Assembly: GCA_000277445.1 (NCBI GenBank) | Contig: AJWJ01000117.1 | Location: 1 to 51,457, forward strand | Origin: Polysphondylium violaceum | Lineage: Eukaryota > Evosea > Eumycetozoa > Dictyosteliales > Dictyosteliaceae | Direction of reading: 5' to 3' | Length of the DNA stretch: 51,457 nucleotides | In this document: one piece after another, positions 1 to 10,515 of the stretch | How positions within the stretch are numbered: position 1 is the stretch's first letter | Layout: each line of letters starts with the position of its first letter | Position numbers and translations under genes: made by a program | The notes under the pieces: generated by a model | What the model saw: the letters and a program-made list of their open reading frames with translations, nothing else | What the model was told of the DNA's origin: nothing | The model's database searches: none

Positions 1-982
1 AAAATTTGTGATTGTGAGAGTTGCTGTATCTGATTCTATGCTATTTTGATAACTATCTAACGATGTCAAGTGGAAATCATATACTGTCAATTTACCATTT
101 TCCCTGATTTGAGAAGAAAGATAGCTTCTTTTATAGAAATTGGCAGCAGGTGTGCAGGTAAGAGTGGTTTCATTCACTGCAGTAACAGTACAAGGATCAC
201 CTGGAGCTGAAGTTTGGGTTGTTACTACTGTTGTCTGTGATGTAAAAATAAATCCTTTATATACCACATATGATTCATAAAACTCTGTGCCCTGGATAAC
301 AGGAGCATACGTTGGTGCAATGCTAGATACAGGTTCATTTGTGGATCCATCAAGAAATTGGAGTGGGCCTCCTGTCTTGACAAAATCATAGGTTATTGAA
401 AAAGACAGCGATAAATCATCGTGTTGAACAGGTGCCATTTTGCTGTTATCGTTCATGGTTCGGACGATGATTAGGTTCTTGTTGGGAATGCTGCTAAACA
501 GTCCATAATAATAGAATATACCATTTACTTGATCCGTATTACCAAACTCAACAAGGCCATAGGGTACTTTGTTTGATTCAACAACACCAGTGATGACAGA
601 AAGGGACAATGCACTGGGTACTGGGATAGTAGTGTCTTGTATCAAACATCTTATTAAAGTTGTTGTAGAAGCTTGTATTGTACACAGGTACCCATTCACT
701 TTTACAGTATTAAAACCCACAGTCATACTGTATATAGAGTGTGGTTGAAAGTAAATCAAAAAAAATATCAATAAATATCCACACACACACACACATAAAA
801 ACTCTATCATATGATAAAATCAAAGAATATTCATACCTAAAACCTGTTCCTTCAACATAAATAAGTGAATTGAAAATACCCCACGTTGGATACACACGTG
901 TGATGAAAGGCTCACCCGAAACATACAACACCGATATACAGAGTAAACACACTATAAATAATCTTGATAGAGTGTGATTCAT
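1..982 (-). CDS. TIG/IPT-domain secreted or surface protein, 3' part cut by window edge
   Basis: Two exons are visible, 982-837 and 727-1; the second runs off the window, so the C-terminus is missing. The start gives a clear signal peptide (hydrophobic core FIVCLLCISVLYVSG). It is followed at once by the first strand of a TIG/IPT fold: EPFITRVYPTWGIFNS, then V-x-G-T-G-F, then VNGYLC. The intron joins AG|T as Ser in phase 2 and contains a CA microsatellite. The rest of exon 2 is open for 242 codons without any repeat I can name. Dictyostelids have large families of TIG-repeat surface proteins, including the Tgr adhesion and allorecognition proteins; these usually end in a membrane segment or anchor that would lie outside the window. 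Placing it in that family is inference; it could equally be a plain secreted TIG protein. It starts about 240 bases from the stop of the next minus-strand gene. Confidence 0.75.
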
Positions 983-1223
983 TTGTGACTGGTATTGAAA
1001 AGTAAAAAGGTTACCTTGCGAAAACTAAAAGGTGGTTTTGTCCGCTCGATCACCCTGCAAATTTCTTCACAAAAAAAAATGATGTGTTTTTCGAAATAAA
1101 AAAGAAAAAGATTTCACCAGACACCCTGGTCATGTAATTAAATTCTATTTCTAATCACCAATGTCTGTACGATTGGTGGTGCCGATAAGATCAAATACAA
1201 GAAACTATACAACAAATATTTAT

Positions 1224-2562
1224 TTAATCCAATTCAGAAAACTCTTTTTTTGGTGCACTATCAACAGATCTCTTTGTTAAAACGTTTTTCTTGAGATTGT
1301 TGTTGTTGTTGTTGTTGGTGTTGTTGTTGTGTGATATGATATTTGGAGCATTATGATAGGGCGAAGTGTATTCAGTGACAATTGACTGAATACCATCGAT
1401 TTTGTATGGCATGTAGAGTGATTGTACATTTAATTGTCCGTCAAAGGAATCCAAATACTTTAAGGATATCATATAGTTGGTCTGAGAATTTTCTTTTCCT
1501 TCCTCAACCAAAACATTTGTCATTTGTTCCAAAGCAGTGGACTCGGCTTGAGCTAATTCAATAGAGGCTGCAGAAGTACCCTCTGACACCTTTCTGGTGG
1601 ACTCTTGTCTGGCAATACCAATATTAATAGATTCAACCTTTTTGCCCTCTGCCAAAAGATTCATTGCTGCCTTTTCACCCTCACTTTGAATGAAATCACC
1701 TCTTCTTTTTCTCTCTGCAACCATTTGCTTTTTCATGGCTTCACTAATAGCTATAGTATAGATAGAGTGTATATTAATATTTAGAGATATAGCCGCCTAC
1801 TACTAAACAAAGTACTTACAAGATTTAGGAGATAAATCCAACAACTCCATTCTTTCAACGACAATGCCCCATTGTGAAAATAATTTAGAAAACTCTTGGA
1901 CGAGATGATCATTGATTTGAGATTGAGACTCTAAAGCTTCAGTAAAAGACATGTTACCAAATACCTCTTTAAGTTGAGTTTGGGCAGTGTTTGAAAGTGC
2001 ACCTTGAAGATCATCGACTTCATAGATGGCTTTCTTAATATCATAGATTCTAAAATACATTAATGCGTGTACATCTAAAAGCACTGTATCTTTTGTATAA
2101 AACTCTTGTTTTAAAAAGTTGAAAACTGATTCTCTTAGATCAATTCTAGTAGATGTTTTACTTTGATTGATTGATTGATTGATTAAACATTAATTAATAT
2201 CTATTATTACTCTATAATAAACAATAACAAAAACATACATTTCATCTGAAACTGTACCAGCTGAATTTATAAAAGTTTTTCTCCAAGTAAATTGTCTTGG
2301 ACTATCAATGATTGGAATAACAAAACTAAAGAATTGAAAAGTTAGTTAATACAAGTCTGTCTAATCTCTAATCAAACACAGTATACCTATGATAACCTTA
2401 CTTTATACCTGAGTCCAATACTTTATGGAATCTTCCCAATCTTTCAATAACAATACCTTCAGCTTGGTGGACAATGTATATGGATGCATACAAAATCCAA
2501 ATTATTAATAATATGCTAATACCAACAACGATACCAGCTATAGCACCTGGATGTAATGCCAT
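1224..2562 (-). CDS. SPFH/band 7 (stomatin-like) membrane protein
   Basis: Four exons: 2562-2402, 2325-2239, 2160-1820 and 1750-1224, giving 371 residues. A single N-terminal membrane helix (residues 6-25) is followed by the stomatin signature HQAEGIVIERLGRFHKVLDS and the band 7 core: VIPIIDSPRQFTW, VLLDVHALMYFRIYD, GNMSFTEALESQ, QWGIVVERMELLDLSP. The helix after the core carries AERKRRGDFIQSEGEKAA, typical of stomatin/STOML2-type oligomers. The length matches STOML2 (about 356 residues), but the N-terminus is a membrane anchor rather than a clear mitochondrial presequence. SPFH proteins form ring-like scaffolds that organise membrane microdomains. The tail has a poly-Asn tract encoded by a GTT/ATT-type repeat near 1294-1332. 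The exon 1 donor (GTAAGG at 2401) was chosen because it restores the conserved SGINFVIP; a GTATAA donor nearby breaks the frame. Confidence 0.85.
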
Positions 2563-2861
2563 TGTTTAAATAGAATATATAGGAAACAAATAGATATAGC
2601 AAATAACAAATATAATAACAAATAACAATAATGCTAACGAAAATCTATGTATTTTTAATTCTAAAAAATCTCAGAGTTTTAAAAATAATTTTTATTTTTT
2701 TTAATTTTTTTAATTTTTTTTGTAAAACTACCACCCTTGGCAAGAAAAGATATTCTTGAAAATCTAGTTTTTATTTTTGTGGTGCTGATGATCATGAATG
2801 ATTGATTTGTTTTGACAGCAAGTGTTTTAAATAGAGAAGACCCTTTCTTTTTTAACAATAT

Positions 2862-3958
2862 TTATTCCTTTTGATCACAACATTTTTTGACTGAGCATTT
2901 GTCTGTTTTTTTGTGAAGTATATATAATAGCTCAATGTTTAGTGCAATCTCTACAATAAATTGTAATGTTAGACCACCCAGAGCTCCATAGGGATGATTG
3001 ACAACATTAAATTTAATAATAAGTATCAATGAGACTACTCCAATCAAGAATGTCCATGATAATATCGTCACTATAAATGTCAACTAATAGAGATACTGTA
3101 TTAATATCATAGTGCCACCACTACTATAACTTGATACATACTTTTTTAACTACATTTTCTTTAGATTCTTTTTTAATTTGGACTTTTTTAATTTCATGGT
3201 AAATAAGTGTACCATAGATCATAAAACCGAGAGAAAATGAAATTCCAATGACCATGGTGTAGATTGAGTAGATCAAATCTAGTAGTTTAAAATTACCATC
3301 AGTATAAAAGCTTTTATTCTCCAAGCCATACAATACTCTAACGATAATTTCAAATATCAACCAAATGGCATCGATTACAAGGAATAGATTTTTAGCAATA
3401 GGATTAAATAATCCTATTCTAGCCAATCCAAAGACTCTATGATAAAGTCCTGCCCAATACAACAAAATCAATAAAAAGGCAGAAAATAGAAAATAGAGTC
3501 CAAGACCTCCGGCCAATTCAACAAATACTCCATTTACTCTCCCTGTTTGTTTCATTGGATCTGATGATAGATATAATAATCTTGCTATAAAATTTTTTGT
3601 TTTGTTAATCAATATATGATTTATTTTTAAAACAAATCCAATACTTACAAATAGCGGATAAAACAAGCAAGCAATAAGTTGATATTTTTAAAAATTTAAC
3701 TTGTTTTTTCTTTAGTTTTTGGTGAAGTAAATAGAGTATAATTTTATAGAATAATAAAACTATTAAACCGGAAAAAATAATGATAAAACCTATTTTCCAT
3801 GCATTAAATAGTTTACCCAATATAAATTTAAAAGGAACATCACATTGATCTCCATTCCAATAGGGTAGACATTGGCACACGTTTTCGATACACACGCCAT
3901 GACCACACTCATTTTGACAAAAACTATTTTCTAAATAACTACTACTATTATAGTCCAT
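2862..3958 (-). CDS. EGF-like plus multipass membrane protein (possible THH1/TOM1/TOM3-like)
   Basis: Three exons, 3958-3649, 3584-3142 and 3083-2862, give 324 residues. Residues 13-40 hold one EGF-like domain with all six cysteines (CQNECGHGVCIENVCQC..GDQC). About seven hydrophobic segments follow, starting with FIIIFSGLIVLLFY at about 60-73. There is no cleaved signal peptide, so the short EGF segment should be exported by the first helix acting as reverse anchor. The part VELAGGLGLYFLFSAFLLILLYWAGLYH resembles the segment before the conserved WAEIYHQAR motif in plant THH1/TOM1/TOM3 seven-helix proteins (PF06454). That match is by eye and is the weakest part of this call. Introns join in phase 1 (T|CA, Ser) and phase 0. 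The protein ends in a Lys/Cys-rich tail with a CC pair that could be acylated (inference). Confidence 0.75.
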
Positions 3959-4495
3959 CTCTATAATTAAAATAGTTGATTAAATAAATGTTTATAGATA
4001 TAAAAGAGAAAAAAATCGACTTTAAATATTAACATCAAAATGTTGTTAATAAATGAGTGATAAATAAACAACAACAAACAATAACAATAATAATAATGAT
4101 ATGATGTTATTTTCAAACCATATTGTTGTTAACAATGTGAATTTACCACTTTTTACCACATTCTAGTGGTAAAAACATTTTTGATGTAATATTTGGTAAA
4201 TCTATGATTCATGGGGTTTTGACTTGATTTAAAAAACCAAATAAGGGGTAGTTGTTTAAATTGGGGGTAGATTTAAAAAATTGGTAGTATTTACTATATT
4301 ACATTAATTAAACATTTCCCCCATCAATCATTCCACATTGGGGTGTTTAGAACCAAAATTGATTCATCTTGAGTTGTTTGTTGTAGTTAACAATGATGAT
4401 ATTTAATTCATCCAATTTTAAATAAAACAGTAAATAAATCTACCACCACCACTTTACTCTACAATACTACCAATACTAGATATTACTTTATTTAA
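3959..4495. other. Intergenic AT-rich stretch, minus-strand tandem genes
   Basis: This 537-base gap separates the start of the EGF/multipass gene from the stop of Sec8. It holds A/T homopolymers, CAA/AAT repeats near 4068-4100 and a run of GTTGTT-type sequence. I see no open frame with coding character and no RNA gene. It must carry the upstream control region of the EGF gene and the 3' end signals of Sec8. Confidence 0.6.
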
Positions 4496-7400
4496 TTACA
4501 TCATATTCTTATATTTTGCTTCTATGGTTTGGAGGGCATTTGAACTCACTCTTTTGGTTGAAGTCAAAAAGTCTAATATTACTTTACCTTCTTCGACGGA
4601 AAAGAATGGAACATAAAGTTTCTCCAAAATGTAGTTTAGGGTCTCATCTTCAGAGGCGAGGGATTGGTAAAATTGACGGACACGATCAAAGTAAATTTCA
4701 CGCTTGACAATAATGTTTGAGAGATTTTGTTGGAGAGTGAAAACATTTTTACAAAGCTTGGCCACACCATTGTCGTTGATTTGCTTGATGCATTGGAGAC
4801 GGGTGATTAAAAGTTTGCCAATCAATTTAGCAATGCCGCCAAATAAAAAGTGGCATTTGTCGCTGCCCAAGTACATCGACATGACCTCTTCGTTGCTCGA
4901 TAGATCTTTGTTGAGCTCCACGATAAAGCCATCGGGATCTGTTCTTTCCTCTTCGCAGATATAAGATGTCTTTTTGAATCCTTCCAAGAAATAAAAACAA
5001 TGGACACGATACTCGATTCTCAAACTAACCAAACATTTTCTCGACAACTCTTTGAAACGGGCGCAGATATCTTTGATGGTGAATTCCATGGACTTGAGGG
5101 ATTCAATGGCTTCGGGCGATAATACAACATTTGGATTATTGACATTGGGTGTGCCAGATCTCGACGATGCCAATCCAGATTTTTGACCACCGCCGCCAAT
5201 GTTGCCCAATTGGTTTTTCATTGGAGTTTTGAGATGCTTGCCCTTTTGGCCAACAATGTCGGGAGTGTTTCCACCCAGATGATGGTCTTGGGAGAATAAT
5301 TGAGAGACTTTGTCGGCGAGCCACTCTAAACTATAGCTCATATTGGCCAACATTGTCAATTTCTCAATGTCCAAAATCAATTGACTTCTCTGGACGGGCT
5401 TCTCGGCGTTGGAAAAGAGTTCAGATTCAGATTTTAATTCGTATTCCTCTTCTTTGGTGTCTTGGAACTTGGACATGTCAAATTGCTTATTCACCTTGGA
5501 CGAGTGTGGAGCTGTTTGCTGCTGTTGTTGCTGTTGTTGTTCTTTTTGCGATTGCTGTTGTTGAGCTTGGAGGCTGTATTGGTGGGCTTCAAAGCTTGTT
5601 AAAATGAATTTAAACAAATCAGTGTTCATCAAGGTGCCTGTGAGCGTGTGATCTACCTCTTGAGAGACTTTGGAAAGACATTTTTCATAGTAACGCAACA
5701 AGGAGGTCTGGATGATTGCGCCAAACTCGACGACATAGTGACTCATGGCGACAATGTCGGAAAAGAGCTCGGCGATAAATTGGAATATGTGGAGAGTGCT
5801 GTTGAGGATAGGCTTGGTTTCCTTTAATCTCAACACCAACTTGTATCTATCCATGGGCTTGAAGGCCTCCGTGCCTTCGATGGCGGCAGTGACTCTGTCC
5901 TTATAGTCGTTCTTTATGTGTTGAAGAAAGTTTCTGTGGACAAAGTCATCGATATACAATCTCAACAACCCTTTTTCAACGCCAATGTCCCTGTTGACTA
6001 GCTTTGGTGACACGACAAAGCTGGGAGTGACGCCAGACGCTGCCTTGTCTTTATCTTTGATGACCTTTTCAATCTTGTCGGTGAATTTGACAATCATGGG
6101 ATACACCGGGGTGACGTTGTATTGCGAGGACTTGAACATTCCCGATGGATTGGATGATGACATGACTGGCGAGCTGAGTGATTGACTGTTGGTGTTTGTG
6201 GAACTGCCATTGTTTTGGGAACTCATGAGAGAGGGACTGGTCGAGCCATTCCAAGAGTCTGTTACAATCGAGTTGCTAAAACTAAACAGTCTCGAGGCCT
6301 TTCCAATGTCACTCGAAGTGTTGGCAGCAGATGTTGATGGATTGGTGCTCAGGAGCAAGCTGGATGTATCGTGTAAATGAATTCTAAGCATTTCTCTCAA
6401 CTCTTTTTGAATAATTTCCCATACCAATCCCGAGTCATAGACATCGGGGATATCTTGGTCGGCACCATTACTTTTGACAGAGCTTGAGAGTCCTCTTTCT
6501 TGCTCGGCGCCACCGCCGTCGTCTGACTCGTCGTTGTGGCCATCAGGGTGGTCATCTTCCTTGTCAAAGTTGTAATGCTTGGCCTTGACCTGAGTGGCCT
6601 TGATTGCCGCATTGAACACCTTGCTAGCCAACAAGTGGTTCTTGAATACCATGTTGACCTTGGTAAACAACATCTTTAACAAATCAACCAAAGGAATGTT
6701 GAGTGTAAAGTTTGACAACAAATCATTACGATTAAAGGTGTCGGTGAGAAAAGTGAATGCTATATCATCGTTGTTGGCACCCGCGATGCCGTTGCTGCCA
6801 ATGGCGGCCAGCGAAGACGATGGCAATATGTTGCTCGACGACGACGAGGGGCTGGACCCCGTGCTGCTATTTAACGACTCGCCTGGCATTCTGGGCACAA
6901 CTCTGCCCTCTGTTTGATAGATATTTGTCACCTGACCCGAACATTGATTAATGATTGCCTTTAATTCAATAGATATCTTTCCAAGTATTAAACCTACGCC
7001 CGCCTCCAAATGATTCAATACATTTAGCGATTCAACCAATAGCGTTAAAAACAACTTTCCATTCGACTCTGGATTAATATTCAAATCCTCTAAACTATTT
7101 GATTGCTTTGAAGGCTCCTCCAACTTTAACATTTGATTATTCTTGTTCTCCTCCTTTTTGCCTGTGCCTTTGAGACTTGGATATTGGTTATTACTATGTT
7201 GTTGCTGATGTTGAGTTTGATCTGAATTTATTGAATTTGAATTTGGTCTATACATAAACAATATTAGTACCCTATGTTGTATAATAACACAACTCCTACT
7301 ACTACATACGATAATAATTCCTTCTTTAAATTTGATTGAAAGTTGTTGAAATTATCTTGATCACCTTCCTCTTCTACCATTTTCAAAGATAAGGCAGTTT

Positions 7401-8150
7401 TAAGATAAATGTGATCATTTAGTTTATCGATGATCATATCTTTAAATTGCTCCTTTCTTTCATTAAGACTTTGTCTAAGATCCATCAATGCATTGACATT
7501 TATCAAGTCCTTATCATTTAATGTATTTATAGAGTTTACCAATAAATTGGATGCATGAACAAAATGATTACCTTTAATATATTTATCTAATAATTCTGGT
7601 ACTGTTTTTAACTCTTCCCTATAATAGATATAATGATTAGTATTACTACTATACTACTACAACTACCACAACAGATATATTACATCTTTTCTAATATTTC
7701 AATCATATAATGATATTCTAAATTTCTTCTCCATAGTCTTTCAATGCCCAAGTTATTAAAATAAATCAATTTGTTAATCTCTTCTACTTCCTTACTCATA
7801 CTGATTGCATTTGAATGTGATTCACCCATATACTCTAATATTCTCGAATAGTTGTGAATCGATTTATTAAATCCTTGAAAATAAACTAATGTATTGTATT
7901 CATTAGTATAATCTATAGAGGTAAAGAGATATCTAATCATATATTTACCATTTACAATATCATCAGTGACATCGTTTACTTCATCCAACCAATTTTCAAT
8001 TTGATTCAATAGTTCTCTTCTATTTGTCGATCTCATGTAATCCAATGCTGTTCTTCTTGCTTGGAAAGAAGTCTTGTGGTACTGCTCGGGTATGTGAGAC
8101 AATACCTTTGTTATTTTATTCTCATCTATTTTCTTATCTTCATCCTCCAT
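4496..8150 (-). CDS. exoc4: Exocyst complex component 4 (Sec8)
   Basis: Three exons, 8150-7684, 7618-7310 and 7247-4496, give 1175 residues, longer than human EXOC4 (974) because of low-complexity inserts. Sec8 is a core subunit of the exocyst, the octameric tether that holds secretory vesicles at the plasma membrane before SNARE fusion; in dictyostelids this also serves contractile vacuole discharge. The Sec8 N-terminal domain is plain across the first junction: LEKMEELKTVPELLDKYIK, then GNHFVHASNLL, then DHIYLKTAL. The first intron joins AT|G as Met in phase 2, and the second TC|A as Ser. Inserts of Ser, Asn and Gln (for example a Q run encoded near 5519-5575) interrupt helical CATCHR-type sequence. 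The stretch of about 4800-6900 is distinctly more GC-rich than the first two exons. It shares an upstream region with the divergent SDF2-like gene. Confidence 0.9.
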
Positions 8151-8590
8151 TTTAAATATATATATACAGATACAGATACACCAGCGTGTAATATACTACT
8201 CTGCATGCAAATATCTCATCTTTTTTTTACATTTTCATTTTAATTTTCATTTTTTTATGAGGTTTTTTCAAGTGACAGGAACTTCATGCACTCATACACA
8301 TATCCTATTATGAGGACCTTGATTCTATTTATTTGTATTATTGCAATACATGAACAAAGATGAAATACAAGCAGATCTGCTGTATGGACTTTAAGTATAC
8401 AAGCGTAACCGAATCGATTGGTTTCGAATGGTGTGTGATGACTCACCTTTTGCAAAATTTCAAAAAATTAAAAAAAAAAAAAAAAAAAAAAAAAGAAAAT
8501 AGGACGCGAACAAAGAAGGAAAGATCATTGTTGCTGTTTAATCTTATTTCATATTTATTTATATAACATATAAGATATTTATCACTCAAA
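8151..8590. promoter_or_regulatory. Shared divergent upstream region of exoc4 and the SDF2-like gene
   Basis: The 440 bases between two divergent start codons must hold both promoters. It contains a 25-base A run at 8470-8494, a TATATATA stretch next to the exoc4 start (8155-8164) and a GCATGCAAAT element near 8203. No convincing coding frame is present; the short frames here are A/T-driven. Confidence 0.6.
8470..8494 (+). repeat. Poly-A homopolymer, 25 bases
   Basis: An unbroken run of A about 95 bases upstream of the SDF2-like start codon. Such tracts are common upstream elements in dictyostelid promoters and exclude nucleosomes; that role here is inferred. Confidence 0.9.
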
Positions 8591-9459
8591 ATGATCTCAA
8601 AGACCCTTATTGGATTACTTTTTATTTCTATTTGTATATCAGTCGCTTTTTGTGAATATGAAGATGATTCAAGTATGTATCATTATTACTATTGTTATTA
8701 ATGACGTTTGTTGTATTAATATATATCATCAATATAACAACAATACAGTTAGCAAAGTTACATATGGAAGTGTAATTAAACTATCACATAAAACATCTCA
8801 ATTCAGATTACACTCTCATAAAGTAAGCTATGGCAGTGGAAATGGTGGAAGTGGCCAACAATCAGTCACTGGTTTCCCTGAAAATGACGATTCAAATAGC
8901 TTTTGGGTTATTAAAGCTAAACATGGTGAAAGAGTTCAACAAGGGTAAATATAGATAGATAGATAGATAGATAGTAGTCATGTATAAATCAATTTATTAA
9001 CATGTTTGCTTATTTACTAAACAGTACTGTTGTTAAAAATGGAGATATCATTCGTTTATCTCATGTTAATACTAAAAAGAATTTACACTCACATTTATCA
9101 GTCTCCCCATTAACTAGACAAAATGTAAATATATTATATTATATTAACACATACATGTATCTAAATAACTAATAATAATAATGATAATGACAATATAGGA
9201 AGTCAGTTGTTTTGGAGATAATGGTGAAGGTGATACAGGTGATAATTGGGAAGTTCAAGTTGAAGGAAAAGAATGGATGAGAGGTCAACCAGTCAGATTC
9301 TATCACGTCGACACCAAAGCCTATTTACATGCCAGTCCAAACTCTAAATACCAAAACCCAATTCCAGGTCAAATCGAAGTTGCTGGCTCTTCAAAGAAAT
9401 CTGATGATAATCTTTGGACCACCGAAGAAGGTATTTATTTTGGTGATGATTCTAAATAA
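8591..9459 (+). CDS. SDF2-like ER protein with three MIR repeats
   Basis: Four exons, 8591-8672, 8749-8944, 9025-9124 and 9199-9459, give 212 residues, the usual length of SDF2/SDF2L1. A signal peptide (ISKTLIGLLFISICISVAFC) leads into three MIR repeats: VTYGSVIKLSH..LHSH at about 30-50, GDIIRLSHVNTKKNLHSH at about 95-112, and GQPVRFYHVDTKAYLHAS at about 157-175. SDF2 proteins work in the ER lumen with DnaJ/BiP-type chaperones in quality control of secreted and O-mannosylated proteins. No KDEL-type tail is seen (it ends FGDDSK), so retention probably depends on a partner. Intron 2 contains an ATAG microsatellite (8951-8974). The gene converges on the acetyltransferase gene with only 97 bases between the stops. 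Confidence 0.9.
8951..8974 (+). repeat. ATAG tetranucleotide microsatellite in an SDF2 intron
   Basis: Six head-to-tail GATA units lie in intron 2 of the SDF2-like gene. They are likely length-variable between strains and have no coding effect. Confidence 0.85.
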
Positions 9460-9556
9460 ATATAACATTGTTTTAAAATAGTTTACATTATATATATAAC
9501 ACCTACAAAAAGTGTTTATCTATCTTTCTGTTTGATTTGTTTATTTACTTATTTAT

Positions 9557-10127
9557 TTACAACTCGAGGAACTTCTCTGCGGCTTTAGTTAAAGTCTCGT
9601 CAACCAAACGGTATTGAGTCCATTCCTTCATTGGAACAGCACCCAAACTTTCATAAAACTTGATGGAGGGTTCATTCCAGTTCAACACTTGCCATTCAAC
9701 TCTGCCATAGTTGTTTTGTTTGGCAATGTGACAGAGATGTAATAACATTTTCTTTCCATATCCCTTGGCTCTGTATTCTGGTTGAATGTAAATATCTTCT
9801 AAATAAATACCTGGTTTGCATAAAAATGTACTAGAGTTGTATGATGTTAATATCTACTACTGTGACAGCCTCAGTGAGTCAATCCTCTTACCTGAAATTA
9901 AGGAAATGTAGTGAATAGCCAATGATTTTACCATCGACCCAGCCAACATGGACGTGGGCCACTTTATTTGGGCCAAAGGAAAAGTTGATCAATTCCTCGA
10001 CGGTGCCAACGACTTGGTGTTTGAGTTTTTCATAGACAGCCAACTCGACAATCAACTCATAGACACGTGGAATGTCTTGTTCTGTTGCTGGTAAGATTTG
10101 AAATGCGGTGGTTGATGTAGGTTCCAT
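9557..10127 (-). CDS. GNAT acetyltransferase, spermidine/spermine (diamine) N-acetyltransferase type
   Basis: Two exons, 10127-9892 and 9830-9557, give 169 residues, the size of SAT1/SAT2. The intron joins AG|T as Ser in phase 2. GNAT motif A is intact: IYLEDIYIQPEYRAKGYGKKML, with the acetyl-CoA-binding R-x-x-G-x-G (RAKGYG). The family-specific LNWNEPSIKFYESLGA corresponds to the AEWNEPSINFYKRRGA region of SAT1. The N-terminal part (ATEQDIPRVYELIVELAVYEKL) also matches the SAT family. The expected reaction is acetyl transfer from acetyl-CoA to the primary amine of polyamines or related amines such as thialysine (SAT2), in the cytosol. The exact amine substrate cannot be read from sequence. 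Confidence 0.88.
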
Positions 10128-10150
10128 GATGCGTGTGTCTGCTGTGCTAA

Positions 10151-10173
10151 ATGAAATGAAATGAAATGAAAAA
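10151..10173 (+). repeat. AAATG pentanucleotide repeat
   Basis: Four tandem AAATG units lie just upstream of the acetyltransferase start codon, followed by long T tracts. Confidence 0.75.
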
Positions 10174-10335
10174 CGAAAAAAAGATCTTTTTTGGCATTTT
10201 TTTTTATTTTTTGGTGTTTTTTATTTTTTTTCGTTTTTTTCGAGTGAAAACAAAAAGTCCCAAAACGGTCACTTGTTGGGATGTAATAAATAAATAAATA
10301 ATGTGTGTATTACTATATGTTTTAATTTATAGTAA

Positions 10336-10515
10336 TTATAATAATTTGGCAGATGAGAAAAACACCACGGATCCATGACTGTCTCTGTTTGTTCCACCTT
10401 GGGTGTGAGCAAAATAGTTTGTCGATTGTTTGGATCCCAAAGAGGCGACTTGCATTTCATTACTCTTTCTTTTTCCTACTAAATTATCTGGATGGCGTTG
10501 TGTGTTAGTATTCAT
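10336..10515 (-). CDS. Small unknown protein, 59 residues, probable gene
   Basis: I do not recognise this protein. The frame from ATG at 10515 to TAA at 10336 encodes 59 residues beginning MNTNTQRHPDNLVGKRKS and ending GSVVFFSSAKLL. Its composition (balanced Gly, Ser, Gln, Lys, Arg, His; no poly-Ile/Phe/Tyr) and its use of GTC, GCC, TCC, GAC and CGC codons stand out from the A/T-rich surroundings, which is why I prefer it to the overlapping frame in the same region. A good acceptor (ATGATTACAG) ends about 18 bases upstream of the ATG, and a GTAAAAGT donor about 260 bases further upstream could define a 5' leader intron; a TATA-like TTTATATAGC lies beyond that. No signal peptide, membrane helix or known motif is seen. 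An upstream coding exon cannot be excluded, but none fits in frame. Confidence 0.5.
   Translation of the reverse strand: MNTNTQRHPDNLVGKRKSNEMQVASLGSKQSTNYFAHTQGGTNRDSHGSVVFFSSAKLL

Noticed and set aside
10269-10460. Alternative frame over the small gene, starting MKCKSPLWDPNNRQ
   Set aside because: Its C-terminal half is Tyr/Leu/Ile/His-rich A/T noise, whereas the shifted frame from 10515 keeps coding-like composition to its stop.
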